A stretch of DNA of 10,084 bases from Lachnoclostridium sp. UBA7097 (GTDB lineage: Bacteria > Bacillota > Clostridia > Lachnospirales > Lachnospiraceae), in the NCBI GenBank assembly GCA_002499945.1, contig DKYP01000087.1, positions 1 to 10,084 on the forward strand. The letters run 5' to 3'. The position numbers and the translations under genes are program-made. Within the stretch, counting starts at the first letter, position 1. Every line of letters starts with the position of its first letter. Under the pieces are notes generated by a model. That model worked only from the letters and a program-made list of their open reading frames with translations, had not been told where the DNA came from and did no database searches. Positions 1 to 6,810 of this stretch are shown one piece after another.

Positions 1-1
1 T

Positions 2-349
2 AATGAACTTGTAAAGAACCAGGGAAAAAAATATACAAGGGTAGTTGCCATAGGGCCTATGATAATGATGAAGTTTGTATCACTTCTTACTAAGGAACTT
101 GGAATACCTACGATTGTAAGCATGAACCCTATAATGGTTGATGGTACCGGGATGTGCGGGGCATGCCGCCTGCAGGTTGGTGATGAAATTAAATTTGCAT
201 GTGTTGACGGGCCAGAGTTTGACGGGCATCTTGTTGACTTTGACCAGGCTATGCGCCGCCAGGGGATGTATAAAACGGAAGAAGGAAGGGCAATGTTACG
301 CCTTGAAGAAGGGAATACACACCACGGCGGCTGTGGGAATTGTAATTAA
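2..349 (+). CDS. nfnA: NfnA-like FAD/NAD-binding [2Fe-2S] subunit, C-terminal part (5' end outside window)
   Basis: Only the last 115 codons are present; the reading frame is open from base 2 and ends at TAA 347-349. The visible part starts in the NAD-binding half (V-V-A-I-G-P-M-I-M-M-K) and continues into a PyrK-like iron-sulfur domain with D-x4-C-x2-C-x11-C (DGTGMCGAC, then FACVDGPEF). The position that is the first cysteine in PyrK is an aspartate. Established knowledge: the NfnA/SudB branch has a [2Fe-2S] cluster held by one Asp and three Cys. The tail ends in a Cys-rich H-H-G-G-C-G-N-C-N. Databases usually call such proteins sulfide/dihydroorotate dehydrogenase-like FAD/NAD-binding protein. 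The gene lies 69 bp upstream of an NfnB-like gene, the usual nfnAB order. Inference: small subunit of the cytoplasmic NADH-dependent ferredoxin:NADP+ oxidoreductase. The alternative, an accessory subunit of a GltA-type glutamate synthase, cannot be excluded from sequence alone. Confidence 0.9.
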   Translation, partial: NELVKNQGKKYTRVVAIGPMIMMKFVSLLTKELGIPTIVSMNPIMVDGTGMCGACRLQVGDEIKFACVDGPEFDGHLVDFDQAMRRQGMYKTEEGRAMLRLEEGNTHHGGCGNCN

Positions 350-351
350 AA

Positions 352-379
352 AACCGGTATAATACATAATTTACCAGTT
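352..379 (+). repeat. Imperfect inverted repeat between nfnA and nfnB
   Basis: AACCGGTA (352-359) faces TACCAGTT (372-379) with one mismatch and a 12-nt loop, just after the nfnA stop codon. The palindrome TTGCGCAA follows at 381-388. There is no T-tract, so it is not an intrinsic terminator. It could be a processing or stability element between two co-transcribed genes, or chance. Confidence 0.3.
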
Positions 380-418
380 ATTGCGCAATACCAGCGCAGG
401 AATGGAGGAAATACATTA

Positions 419-1807
419 ATGGAAACAGATGTTTTAAAAAGAGTGCCTGTGCGTGAACAGGAACCAAAAGTGCGTGCAGCTAATTTTGAAGAAGTATGTT
501 TAGGATATAATAAAGAAGAAGCTATGGCAGAAGCAACACGCTGCCTTAAATGCAAGAACCCGCAGTGTGTAAAGGGATGTCCTGTAAATATAGATATCCC
601 TGGCTTTATTAAAGAAGTAGAGGATGGCAATTTTGATGAAGCTTTCCATGTAATTAATAAATATTCAGCACTTCCTGCTGTATGTGGGCGTGTATGCCCG
701 CAGGAAAGCCAGTGTGAGGCAAAATGTATACGTGGCATTAAAGGGGATGCTGTTTCTATAGGAAAGCTTGAGCGTTTCGTTGCGGATACTGCAAGGGAGA
801 ATGGTATTAAGCCTGTACCGGCAGCAGAGAAGAAAGGCAAAAAAGTAGCAGTTATAGGTTCAGGCCCTGCCGGGCTTACATGTGCAGGGGACCTTGCAAA
901 ACTTGGCTATGATGTTACAATTTTTGAAGCGCTGCATAAAGCAGGTGGTGTTTTATCATATGGGATACCAGAATTCCGTCTGCCAAAGGCAAGTGTGGTT
1001 GACAGTGAAATTGAAAATGTTAAATCGCTTGGTGTAAAAATCGAAACAAATGTAGTAATAGGCAAGGCTGTTACTATTGACGAGCTTCTTAATGAGGAAG
1101 GCTTTGATGCTGTATTTATCGGTTCTGGTGCCGGGCTTCCAAGGTTTATGGGCATACCTGGTGAAAATGCCAATGGTGTATTTTCAGCAAATGAATACCT
1201 TACAAGAAGCAATCTTATGAAAGCTTTTGATGAAAAATATGATACACCTATAGCAGCAGGAAAGAAAGTTGCAGTAGTAGGCGGCGGGAATGTTGCAATG
1301 GATGCTGCAAGGACTGCGCTGCGTCTTGGTGCAGATGTGCATATTGTATACCGCCGCAGTGAAGCAGAACTTCCAGCAAGGGTTGAAGAAGTACACCATG
1401 CCAAAGAAGAGGGTATTATATTTGACCTTTTATCAAATCCTGTTGAGATACTTGAAGATGAAAACGGCAATGTAAAAGGCATGAAATGTATAAGGATGGA
1501 ACTTGGCGAACCTGATGAATCAGGACGCAGAAGCCCCGTTGAAATACCAGGTTCAGAGTTTGTACTTGATGTTGATACAGTTATTATGTCACTTGGGACA
1601 AGCCCTAACCCGCTTATTTCTTCAACAACAGAGGGGCTTGAAACCAACAGGAGGAAGTGCATTGTAGCAGAAGAAACAGACGGAAGCACATCAAAAGCCG
1701 CAGTCTATGCAGGCGGTGATGCTGTAACAGGTGCTGCTACAGTTATACTTGCAATGGGGGCTGGAAAAGCTGCCGCTAAAGGAATAGATGAATTTCTTAA
1801 CAAGTAA
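419..1807 (+). CDS. nfnB: NfnB-like NAD(P)H flavoprotein with two [4Fe-4S] clusters (GltA/GltD family)
   Basis: Complete 462-aa protein. GGAGG at 404-408 sits 10 nt before the ATG. The N-terminal ferredoxin-like domain has Cys42, 45, 50, 54 (C-L-K-C-K-N-P-Q-C) and Cys89, 93, 99, 103 around V-C-P-Q-E-S-Q-C. Glu96 is a candidate for the Glu ligand described for one cluster in NfnL/NfnB (inference). An FAD-binding G-x-G-P-A-G lies at 147-152, an NAD(P)-binding G-G-G-N-V-A-M-D at 288-295, and a second FAD contact A-G-G-D at 431-434. Length and order fit the roughly 460-aa homotetrameric GltA family, to which NfnB also belongs; automatic annotation often says NADPH-dependent glutamate synthase. 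The NfnA-like gene directly upstream favours the bifurcating transhydrogenase: 2 NADPH + NAD+ + 2 oxidised ferredoxin in reversible exchange with 2 NADP+ + NADH + 2 reduced ferredoxin. It would act in the cytoplasm. No glutaminase or FMN-synthase subunit is visible nearby. Confidence 0.92.
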   Translation: METDVLKRVPVREQEPKVRAANFEEVCLGYNKEEAMAEATRCLKCKNPQCVKGCPVNIDIPGFIKEVEDGNFDEAFHVINKYSALPAVCGRVCPQESQCEAKCIRGIKGDAVSIGKLERFVADTARENGIKPVPAAEKKGKKVAVIGSGPAGLTCAGDLAKLGYDVTIFEALHKAGGVLSYGIPEFRLPKASVVDSEIENVKSLGVKIETNVVIGKAVTIDELLNEEGFDAVFIGSGAGLPRFMGIPGENANGVFSANEYLTRSNLMKAFDEKYDTPIAAGKKVAVVGGGNVAMDAARTALRLGADVHIVYRRSEAELPARVEEVHHAKEEGIIFDLLSNPVEILEDENGNVKGMKCIRMELGEPDESGRRSPVEIPGSEFVLDVDTVIMSLGTSPNPLISSTTEGLETNRRKCIVAEETDGSTSKAAVYAGGDAVTGAATVILAMGAGKAAAKGIDEFLNK

Positions 1808-1837
1808 AACTTTTGGCAGTACAAGAGGGGGTATGTA

Positions 1838-2389
1838 ATGGGAAATAAAAATTTTATCCCTGATTTAACAGATTATAAAAGAGCTATACTTTTGCATAAT
1901 ACAACAATAGACGAAATAAAAGAAAAAATTAAAGAATATGCAAATATTTGTGGCGGGGATATAAAGGCAGAATGTAAATTTTACATGGTGCATATTCCTG
2001 GTGATAATAAATGGATATACCTGGAATTTCCATATACAGAAGGAGTAGCAGGACACTGGAACTTTTATAATTACCAGAATCTTATGCTGTGGTTTGACAA
2101 CGTATCAAAAAAGTTCTGCCTGGCAATCCCAAGAAACCAGGGAAACCCAATATTTTTCTCTGTAGTTGATACAAGAAATTCCTGGGGAGATTCGGTTATG
2201 GGCGTATTTAAAGACAGGGATTTTTATTTTACAGTACCAGGTGAGAAATTTACCTGGAAATCCGGACCAGAAGAATTTGATTTTCATGGTTATATAAAAG
2301 ACATGCTTGGTTTTGATACAAAACTTTTGCCAGGCATTGTAAACTATCCATGGGAAGAACTGGCAGTTACACTTTACTTTGATGATTAA
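1838..2389 (+). CDS. Protein of unknown function (183 aa) at the end of the nfn operon
   Basis: I do not recognise this family. ATG 1838 is preceded by a strong AGAGGGGG (1824-1831) at 6 nt; the nearby ATG at 1832 is followed directly by a stop, so 1838 is the start. There is no signal peptide or membrane segment, so it is probably cytoplasmic. The N-terminal ~40 residues look helical and charged (I-D-E-I-K-E-K-I-K-E-Y). The rest alternates hydrophobic and polar residues like a beta-rich fold and is rich in aromatics, with six Trp and many Phe/Tyr (for example G-H-W-N-F-Y-N-Y-Q-N). Three cysteines are scattered and form no metal-binding motif. It starts 30 bp after nfnB and is followed by a strong terminator, so it is probably the last gene of the same transcript. 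A link to redox metabolism is possible, but only position supports it. Confidence 0.85.
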   Translation: MGNKNFIPDLTDYKRAILLHNTTIDEIKEKIKEYANICGGDIKAECKFYMVHIPGDNKWIYLEFPYTEGVAGHWNFYNYQNLMLWFDNVSKKFCLAIPRNQGNPIFFSVVDTRNSWGDSVMGVFKDRDFYFTVPGEKFTWKSGPEEFDFHGYIKDMLGFDTKLLPGIVNYPWEELAVTLYFDD

Positions 2390-2395
2390 ATATTT

Positions 2396-2440
2396 AACCT
2401 TCCCTATGCTATATTTATAGCACTATAGGGAAGGTTTTTA
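2396..2440 (+). terminator. Strong intrinsic terminator of the nfn operon
   Basis: A perfect 12-bp stem pairs AACCTTCCCTAT (2396-2407) with ATAGGGAAGGTT (2425-2436). An inner GCTAT/ATAGC helix and a 3-nt bulge (2422-2424) sit on top, and TTTTT follows at 2435-2439. It begins 7 nt after the stop codon of the 183-aa gene and is nearly symmetric, though nothing on the other strand needs it. Confidence 0.93.
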
Positions 2441-2653
2441 TAATATTATAAGATTATGAAGTTTATTAAACCATGTAAATACAGGCTTTTAAGGCATTTT
2501 TTGCTGTAAATGTTGTGCAGTCTGTACAATTTATATGTTATAAAAAGCATTATTGCACAAAATAAAATACAAATACTTCTAAAAAGCAGCTTCTTGTTTG
2601 TAAGATATGATATCCCGTGGCAATTTTTTTATCTAACCATAACATTGTACCCC

Positions 2654-2679
2654 ATAGATATATCTGGTAGTATATCTAT
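2654..2679. repeat. 9-bp perfect inverted repeat, operator-like
   Basis: ATAGATATA (2654-2662) and TATATCTAT (2671-2679) are exact reverse complements separated by the 8-nt spacer TCTGGTAG. The size and spacing would suit a dimeric regulator, but the arms are A/T-rich, so chance is possible. It lies about 275 bp upstream of the DUF5688 start. Confidence 0.4.
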
Positions 2680-2770
2680 AGAAAATCTCTTTGCAGTGCA
2701 AATCAAAATAATTGTGTTATTATGAGTTTCCCCAAAGAATCTATATACATTTTCATTATTTGCATAAAGA

Positions 2771-2818
2771 AACCAATGTTTTTCCCTAATTTATATTTAG
2801 AACATAACCAATGTTTTT
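2771..2818. repeat. 13-bp direct repeat upstream of DUF5688 gene
   Basis: AACCAATGTTTTT occurs at 2771-2783 and again at 2806-2818, 35 bp start to start. The second copy reaches into the -35 region of the only promoter candidate found here. This would fit paired regulator sites, or a small duplication. Confidence 0.5.
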
Positions 2819-2845
2819 ACTTTTATTATTTTTAGTAACTATAGT
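2816..2845 (+). promoter_or_regulatory. Weak sigma-70-type promoter candidate for DUF5688 gene
   Basis: TTTACT (2816-2821), an 18-bp spacer and TATAGT (2840-2845). The -35 matches the consensus at only four of six positions. The -10 is identical to the -10 of the better promoter at 3950-3978. Transcription from here would give a leader of about 100 nt containing the hairpin at 2877-2902. This is inference. Confidence 0.3.
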
Positions 2846-2876
2846 TAAATGCAAAGAGTTTTTCTTTAATGGCCGG

Positions 2877-2902
2877 GTGCCAGATTAAAAATAGTCTGGC
2901 AC
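2877..2902 (+). repeat. Leader hairpin upstream of DUF5688 gene
   Basis: GTGCCAGA (2877-2884) pairs perfectly with TCTGGCAC (2895-2902) around a 10-nt A/T-rich loop. The run after it is TTTGGTTTT, poorer than the T-tracts of the clear terminators in this window. It ends 51 nt before the start codon. It may be a weak terminator or attenuator, or a structural leader element. Confidence 0.55.
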
Positions 2903-2953
2903 TTTGGTTTTGTGTATACCAGAACTAGAATAGCAAAGAAGAGAGGATGGACA

Positions 2954-3880
2954 ATGGAAAAAAGATATACTTATAAAGAATTTAAGCATGTGCTGGCTGG
3001 TGAGGTAAGAAAAATTATTGATGAAGGGGCAGATATTGAAATACATAATATCGTTAAAAATAATTCCCTTGAACTGGAAGGCATGATAATTGTAGAAGAA
3101 GGAAAAAATATATCACCAAATTTTTATTTGCAGTTTTATTATGAGGATTATTTAAAAGGTGCGGATATTGCTGGTATTGCAAGGGATATGACAGAGAAAT
3201 ATAACAGGATGCAGGACAACGGGTTTGATGGGTTTGATATGGATATTGGCAGCTGTATGGATAAAATAGTCTGCCGTCTTGTGTCATATGAGAAGAATAG
3301 TAAACTTCTGGAAGAAATACCTTATATACCATTTCTTGATATGGCAATTATATTTTATTGCCTTGTAATGGAAGATGAAAACGGAATGGGTTCTGTGCGT
3401 ATATCTAATTCCATAATGGAAAAGTGGGGCATGACAGTAAAAACTTTATATACCGTTGCAATACATAATACAGAGAGATTATTGCCAAAGGTATTTTGTC
3501 CATTAAAACTTATGTTAAAAAGCGTATTAGAGGACGGGGAACAGGGGATGACGGATATATTTGAAGGATTAGAAGGCTGTAATTACCATGAGGGAGCGCC
3601 ATTTATCCTTACAAACATAAAAGGAGTAAACGGGGCTTGTGCCATACTTTATCCAGACTGCCTTAAGGATATAGGAAGAATGGCAGAAAGCAGTTTATAT
3701 ATAATTCCAAGCAGTATACATGAACTGCTTATAATACCAGATGACGGGCAGGTATCACCAGACGGGCTTAAGAAAATGGTAAAAGAGGTTAATATAAGCT
3801 GTGTTGCAGCTGAGGAAGTTCTTTCAGATATGGTATATTATTATTCACTGGAAAAAAATATTATTGAAATCTGTAATTAA
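2954..3880 (+). CDS. DUF5688 family protein (function unknown)
   Basis: 308 aa from ATG 2954, chosen because AGAGGA (2942-2947) lies 6 nt upstream. An in-frame GTG at 2912 would add 14 residues but has no ribosome binding site. Features typical, from memory, of the Lachnospiraceae DUF5688 family are an N-terminal Y-K-E-F helix, V-K-N-N-S-L-E-L-E-G (34-43), N-I-S-P-N-F-Y-L (52-59), then a Y-x-x-Y-L-K-G segment. The C-terminal half has C-A-I-L-Y-P-D, the strongly conserved-looking I-I-P-S-S-I-H-E-L-L-I-I-P, and a terminal E-E-V-L-S-D-M-V-Y-Y-Y. No signal peptide, membrane segment or catalytic motif is visible, so it is probably cytoplasmic. The gene stands alone: a long spacer precedes it, and a separate promoter follows before the LRR gene. 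No biochemical role is known to me. Confidence 0.85.
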   Translation: MEKRYTYKEFKHVLAGEVRKIIDEGADIEIHNIVKNNSLELEGMIIVEEGKNISPNFYLQFYYEDYLKGADIAGIARDMTEKYNRMQDNGFDGFDMDIGSCMDKIVCRLVSYEKNSKLLEEIPYIPFLDMAIIFYCLVMEDENGMGSVRISNSIMEKWGMTVKTLYTVAIHNTERLLPKVFCPLKLMLKSVLEDGEQGMTDIFEGLEGCNYHEGAPFILTNIKGVNGACAILYPDCLKDIGRMAESSLYIIPSSIHELLIIPDDGQVSPDGLKKMVKEVNISCVAAEEVLSDMVYYYSLEKNIIEICN

Positions 3881-3949
3881 CTTGGAATCTTATATTTCTG
3901 TTATATTTTTTATAATAAAAAATGGGAAAACTTCACATTTCCTGGTAAG

Positions 3950-3978
3950 TTGAAAAAATATCCCGCTTCTGCTATAGT
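3950..3978 (+). promoter_or_regulatory. Promoter of the LRR surface protein gene
   Basis: TTGAAA (3950-3955), a 17-bp spacer and TATAGT (3973-3978), preceded by TGC (3970-3972), an extended -10. The expected start near 3985 leaves a leader of about 30 nt carrying AAGGGGG (4001-4007). The gene is therefore probably transcribed alone. Confidence 0.7.
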
Positions 3979-4014
3979 ATATGAATATATAATACTAAAT
4001 AAGGGGGAAATTTT

Positions 4015-6567
4015 ATGAATTACAATTTAAAAAAAAGAGCTGTTATATTAGGATTGTCTTTTGTAATGGCAACAGGATTAACCTGTAACACTCCTTTAAC
4101 AATTTTACAAAAAACAACTGCATCTGCAAAAACAAAAAATAAATACAATGTAAACAATTATGGAATATTAACATCATACTCTGGTGGAAGCAATGTATAT
4201 ATTAAAGCAGACGTATCTGCGCTTAATATGGAAGTTTTTGATAATATAAAAGTTACTTCATTTTCTGTAGACAGCAAAAATAAATATTTTAAAGCCATAG
4301 ATGGTGTATTATATACCAAAAATGGTAAAAAACTTGTACGTTACCCATCTGGAAGAAAAGGGGCATTTACTATTCCCGGGACAGCAACATCTATTGCACA
4401 AAATGCATTCCGTGGATGTCTTATAACAGATATACAAATTCCTGAAAGCATAACTATTATTGGAAGCGGGGCATTTTACCAGTGTAATAAACTTGAAAAA
4501 ATTAATATACCTTCCAAAATAAAAAAACTGGGCAAGACAATGTTTTACAACTGCCATTCATTGCAGGGTATAACATTGCCTGCAGGTCTTGAAGTTTTAG
4601 GGGAATCTGCTTTTTATGGATGCAAATCCCTAGAAGAGATTTCTATTCCAGATAATATTAAACATATTCCGTATTCTTGTTTTAAAAATTGTAAATCTTT
4701 AGAATATGTCCATCCTGGGGCTGTTATAGATACAATAGGGGAATCTGCTTTCTCTGGCTGTATCCAGCTTAAAGAAATAACTATACCTGGTAATACCAGC
4801 ATAATTGGAAACCATGCATTTAAAAAATGTATAAACTTAAAAGATTTAACAATCAGCAATGGTGTTTCAGATATTGGATATGGTGCATTTATGGGCTGTA
4901 CAAGCCTTAAAAGTGTTAAAATACCAGATAGCGTATATGTTATGTCCCCTTACGCATTCTATAACTGCAATAATCTGGAAAAAGTTATTTTATCCAGGCA
5001 ATTAAGTTATATTCCTGATTCTGCATTCAGGAACTGCACCGGACTGGAAAATATTACACTGCCTTCTGGCATTACAGAAATAAAAAATAATGCATTTTCA
5101 AACTGTACATCATTAAAAGTAATTAAAATACCACAAAATGTAAAATCCATTATGGGCAATTCATTCCAGAATGCAGGCACAGCATTTTCTGTTGCTTCTG
5201 CTAACAAAACATATGCCTCTGAAAATGGTGTTTTATATAATGCGGATAAAACTGTATTATATAAATTCCCTGCATATAAATCCGGGGATTATAAAACACC
5301 AGACAGTGTAACTAAAGTCTCCTCTTATGCATTTAATTACTGCCAGGAATTAGATAAAGTTACTATTGGGGAAGGAATTAAAAAAATTAATAAAAATACG
5401 TTTAACAATTCATCAATAAGAGAACTTGTACTTCCATCAACATTAAAAACTTTAAAAAATGCGGCAAATAAAATAAATACAATTAATCTGGAAAATATTA
5501 ATATTCCAGAAGATAACCAGTATTTTTCTTCTGTATCAGGCATGTTATACAGCAAAAATAAATCAATACTATATATATACCCATCTGGCAGGGAAGGTAT
5601 TATAACATTTCCCGATGAAGCTGCCGATTTGAATGCTATATCATATAAAAATAGTGCCTCTGGATTTTCTATATCACCAGGCCATCCTGTATATTCAACT
5701 GATGACGGGATGCTTACTACAAAGGAAAAAACTAAAATACTTGCTGTCCCATCTGCTAAAACAAGCTACCATATGGGAAGTACAATAAAAGATATTTATA
5801 ATTTAAACTTTGTAAAAAATTATATGGATAAACTGGAAAAAATTACTGTAGACCCGGAAAATAAGCATTTTTCAGCAAAAAATGGTGTTTTGCTTAATGC
5901 AGGCCGTACAAAAATTATTTTATATCCATGTGCAAAACAAGGAAGTTACCATACACCATCCACTGTTACAAAAATTGATGAAAATGCATTTTCCTATGCT
6001 AAAAAATTAACAGGACTTTATATTGGAAAAAATATTTCAAAATGTAATATTAACCTGGATAACTGTACTTCATTAGAAAATATTTTTATAAAAGAAGGTG
6101 ACTTAAGAAAGTTTACAATTTATAATGCCGGGACATTAAAATTAAAAAAACTTGTAATTCCAACTTCCCTGGTATCCAGCATGATTTATGGATACAAAAA
6201 AAGCCTTCCAGATTTAACAATTATTGGCTGGACAAATACAACGGCGGAAAAATTAGCAAAAAAAACAGGCGCTAAATTTATAAGTTCAGGTATTGTACCA
6301 AGACAAATTAAGAAAATAAAAATTAATGCATTTGTACATTCAAAAAGAATAAAAATTTCATGGAAACGTGACCCGCAGGCTGACGGATACGAAATTTATT
6401 CAGACAATAAAAAATTTAAAGATATACCAGATAACAATATTACCAAAGCCAGTTTTTACGTAGGAAGCAGTTATGGTATAACATTGTATATCAGGGCTTA
6501 TAAAATCCAAAATAATAAAAAGATATATGGCAAGCCTAAAAAAATTAATTACTATCCTTACAGGTAA
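4015..6567 (+). CDS. Secreted BspA-type leucine-rich-repeat protein with C-terminal fibronectin-III-like domain
   Basis: 850 aa; AAGGGGG (4001-4007) lies 7 nt before the ATG. Residues 1-38 form a Sec signal peptide (K-K-R, hydrophobic core, likely cut at A-S-A|K, 38/39); Cys24 has no proper lipobox. Eleven consecutive LRR_5 repeats with the A-F-x-x-C signature run from 131 to 364 at a 23-residue period; two have Met or Cys in place of the Ala. Five copies of a second module, roughly N-x-x-[YF]-x4-G-[VM]-L-x-x-x-x-x-x-x-[IL]-x-x-x-P, begin near 83, 391, 495, 551 and 610. The repeats close with T-A-E-K-L-A-K-K-T-G-A-K-F-I, and 762-850 resemble a fibronectin type III domain (I-S-W-K-R-D-P-Q-A-D-G-Y-E-I-Y). 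BspA-like proteins are surface adhesins or ligand binders. There is no LPxTG, transmembrane tail or obvious wall-binding repeat, so the retention mechanism is unclear. The gene looks more A/T-rich than its neighbours. The exact ligand is unknown. Confidence 0.9.
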   Translation: MNYNLKKRAVILGLSFVMATGLTCNTPLTILQKTTASAKTKNKYNVNNYGILTSYSGGSNVYIKADVSALNMEVFDNIKVTSFSVDSKNKYFKAIDGVLYTKNGKKLVRYPSGRKGAFTIPGTATSIAQNAFRGCLITDIQIPESITIIGSGAFYQCNKLEKINIPSKIKKLGKTMFYNCHSLQGITLPAGLEVLGESAFYGCKSLEEISIPDNIKHIPYSCFKNCKSLEYVHPGAVIDTIGESAFSGCIQLKEITIPGNTSIIGNHAFKKCINLKDLTISNGVSDIGYGAFMGCTSLKSVKIPDSVYVMSPYAFYNCNNLEKVILSRQLSYIPDSAFRNCTGLENITLPSGITEIKNNAFSNCTSLKVIKIPQNVKSIMGNSFQNAGTAFSVASANKTYASENGVLYNADKTVLYKFPAYKSGDYKTPDSVTKVSSYAFNYCQELDKVTIGEGIKKINKNTFNNSSIRELVLPSTLKTLKNAANKINTINLENINIPEDNQYFSSVSGMLYSKNKSILYIYPSGREGIITFPDEAADLNAISYKNSASGFSISPGHPVYSTDDGMLTTKEKTKILAVPSAKTSYHMGSTIKDIYNLNFVKNYMDKLEKITVDPENKHFSAKNGVLLNAGRTKIILYPCAKQGSYHTPSTVTKIDENAFSYAKKLTGLYIGKNISKCNINLDNCTSLENIFIKEGDLRKFTIYNAGTLKLKKLVIPTSLVSSMIYGYKKSLPDLTIIGWTNTTAEKLAKKTGAKFISSGIVPRQIKKIKINAFVHSKRIKISWKRDPQADGYEIYSDNKKFKDIPDNNITKASFYVGSSYGITLYIRAYKIQNNKKIYGKPKKINYYPYR

Positions 6568-6578
6568 TTATGTTGTGC

Positions 6579-6603
6579 TATGCAGCAGTTAAACTGCTGC
6601 ATA
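6579..6603 (+). repeat. Hairpin just after the LRR gene, no T-tract
   Basis: TATGCAGCAG (6579-6588) pairs with CTGCTGCATA (6594-6603) around TTAAA, a 10-bp perfect stem starting 12 nt after the stop codon. It lacks a U-tract, so it is either a non-canonical 3' end or an mRNA stabiliser. Confidence 0.55.
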
Positions 6604-6672
6604 TGTGCTGCAATATATAAAAATTTACCAGGCTTTAATTATAAAAATGGGGAAACCCAGAAAATAAAAGTA

Positions 6673-6701
6673 TTGACAAATTTTGTACATAAGTATATTA
6701 T
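6673..6701 (+). promoter_or_regulatory. tRNA-Pro promoter
   Basis: Consensus TTGACA (6673-6678), a 17-bp spacer and TATTAT (6696-6701, five of six matches). The predicted start near 6708 gives a 5' leader of about 29 nt for removal by RNase P. A perfect -35 suits a stable-RNA gene. Confidence 0.75.
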
Positions 6702-6736
6702 AACAAATGTTACCAGAGTAGATAATTTTTGTGATA

Positions 6737-6810
6737 CGGCGTGTGGCTCAGTTTGGCAGAGCGCTGCGTTCGGGACGCAGAAGCCGCAGGTTCAAATCCT
6801 GTCACGCCGA
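6737..6810 (+). tRNA. tRNA-Pro (anticodon CGG)
   Basis: Complete 74-nt cloverleaf. The acceptor stem is CGGCGTG (6737-6743) with CACGCCG (6803-6809), discriminator A6810. The D stem is GCTC/GAGC (6746-6749/6759-6762). The anticodon stem is CTGCG/CGCAG around loop TTCGGGA, with anticodon CGG at 6771-6773 reading CCG. The T stem is GCAGG/CCTGT around TTCAAAT. G follows the anticodon (position 37), the normal TrmD m1G site in proline tRNAs. The 3' CCA is not encoded and must be added after transcription. Confidence 0.97.

Larger units (their letters stand above)
2441..2953. other. Long A/T-rich spacer without a convincing gene
   Basis: About 510 bp between the nfn terminator and the DUF5688 start codon. 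The open frames here lack a ribosome binding site and a plausible composition. The best, ATG 2510 to 2725, encodes a 71-residue Ile/Leu/Phe-rich string without a Shine-Dalgarno. The stretch does hold a 9-bp inverted repeat (2654-2679), a 13-bp direct repeat (2771-2818), a weak promoter candidate (2816-2845) and a G/C-rich hairpin (2877-2902), listed separately. It is probably a regulatory region, possibly with remnants of lost sequence. Confidence 0.6.

Noticed and set aside
358..363. TATAAT between nfnA and nfnB considered as an internal promoter
   Set aside because: No plausible -35 at 16-18 bp upstream, and it falls inside an inverted repeat within a likely operon.
907..1689. Minus-strand open frame (260 codons) opposite nfnB
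   Set aside because: Shadow of a strongly supported flavoprotein gene; Ser/Pro-rich low-complexity translation without motifs.
2510..2725. 71-aa open frame in the spacer after the nfn terminator
   Set aside because: No Shine-Dalgarno before the ATG, composition of random A/T-rich DNA (Ile/Leu/Phe-rich), no recognisable motif; kept only as part of the spacer description.
3905..3923. A/T-only palindrome (ATTTTTTAT / ATAAAAAAT) after the DUF5688 gene considered as terminator
   Set aside because: No G/C pairs and a 1-nt loop; unlikely to terminate transcription on its own, and such symmetry is common in A/T-rich spacers.
6737..6810. tRNA-Pro as an attachment site of an integrated element
   Set aside because: No copy of the tRNA 3' end, integrase gene or mobile genes is seen in the window; it cannot be tested further here.
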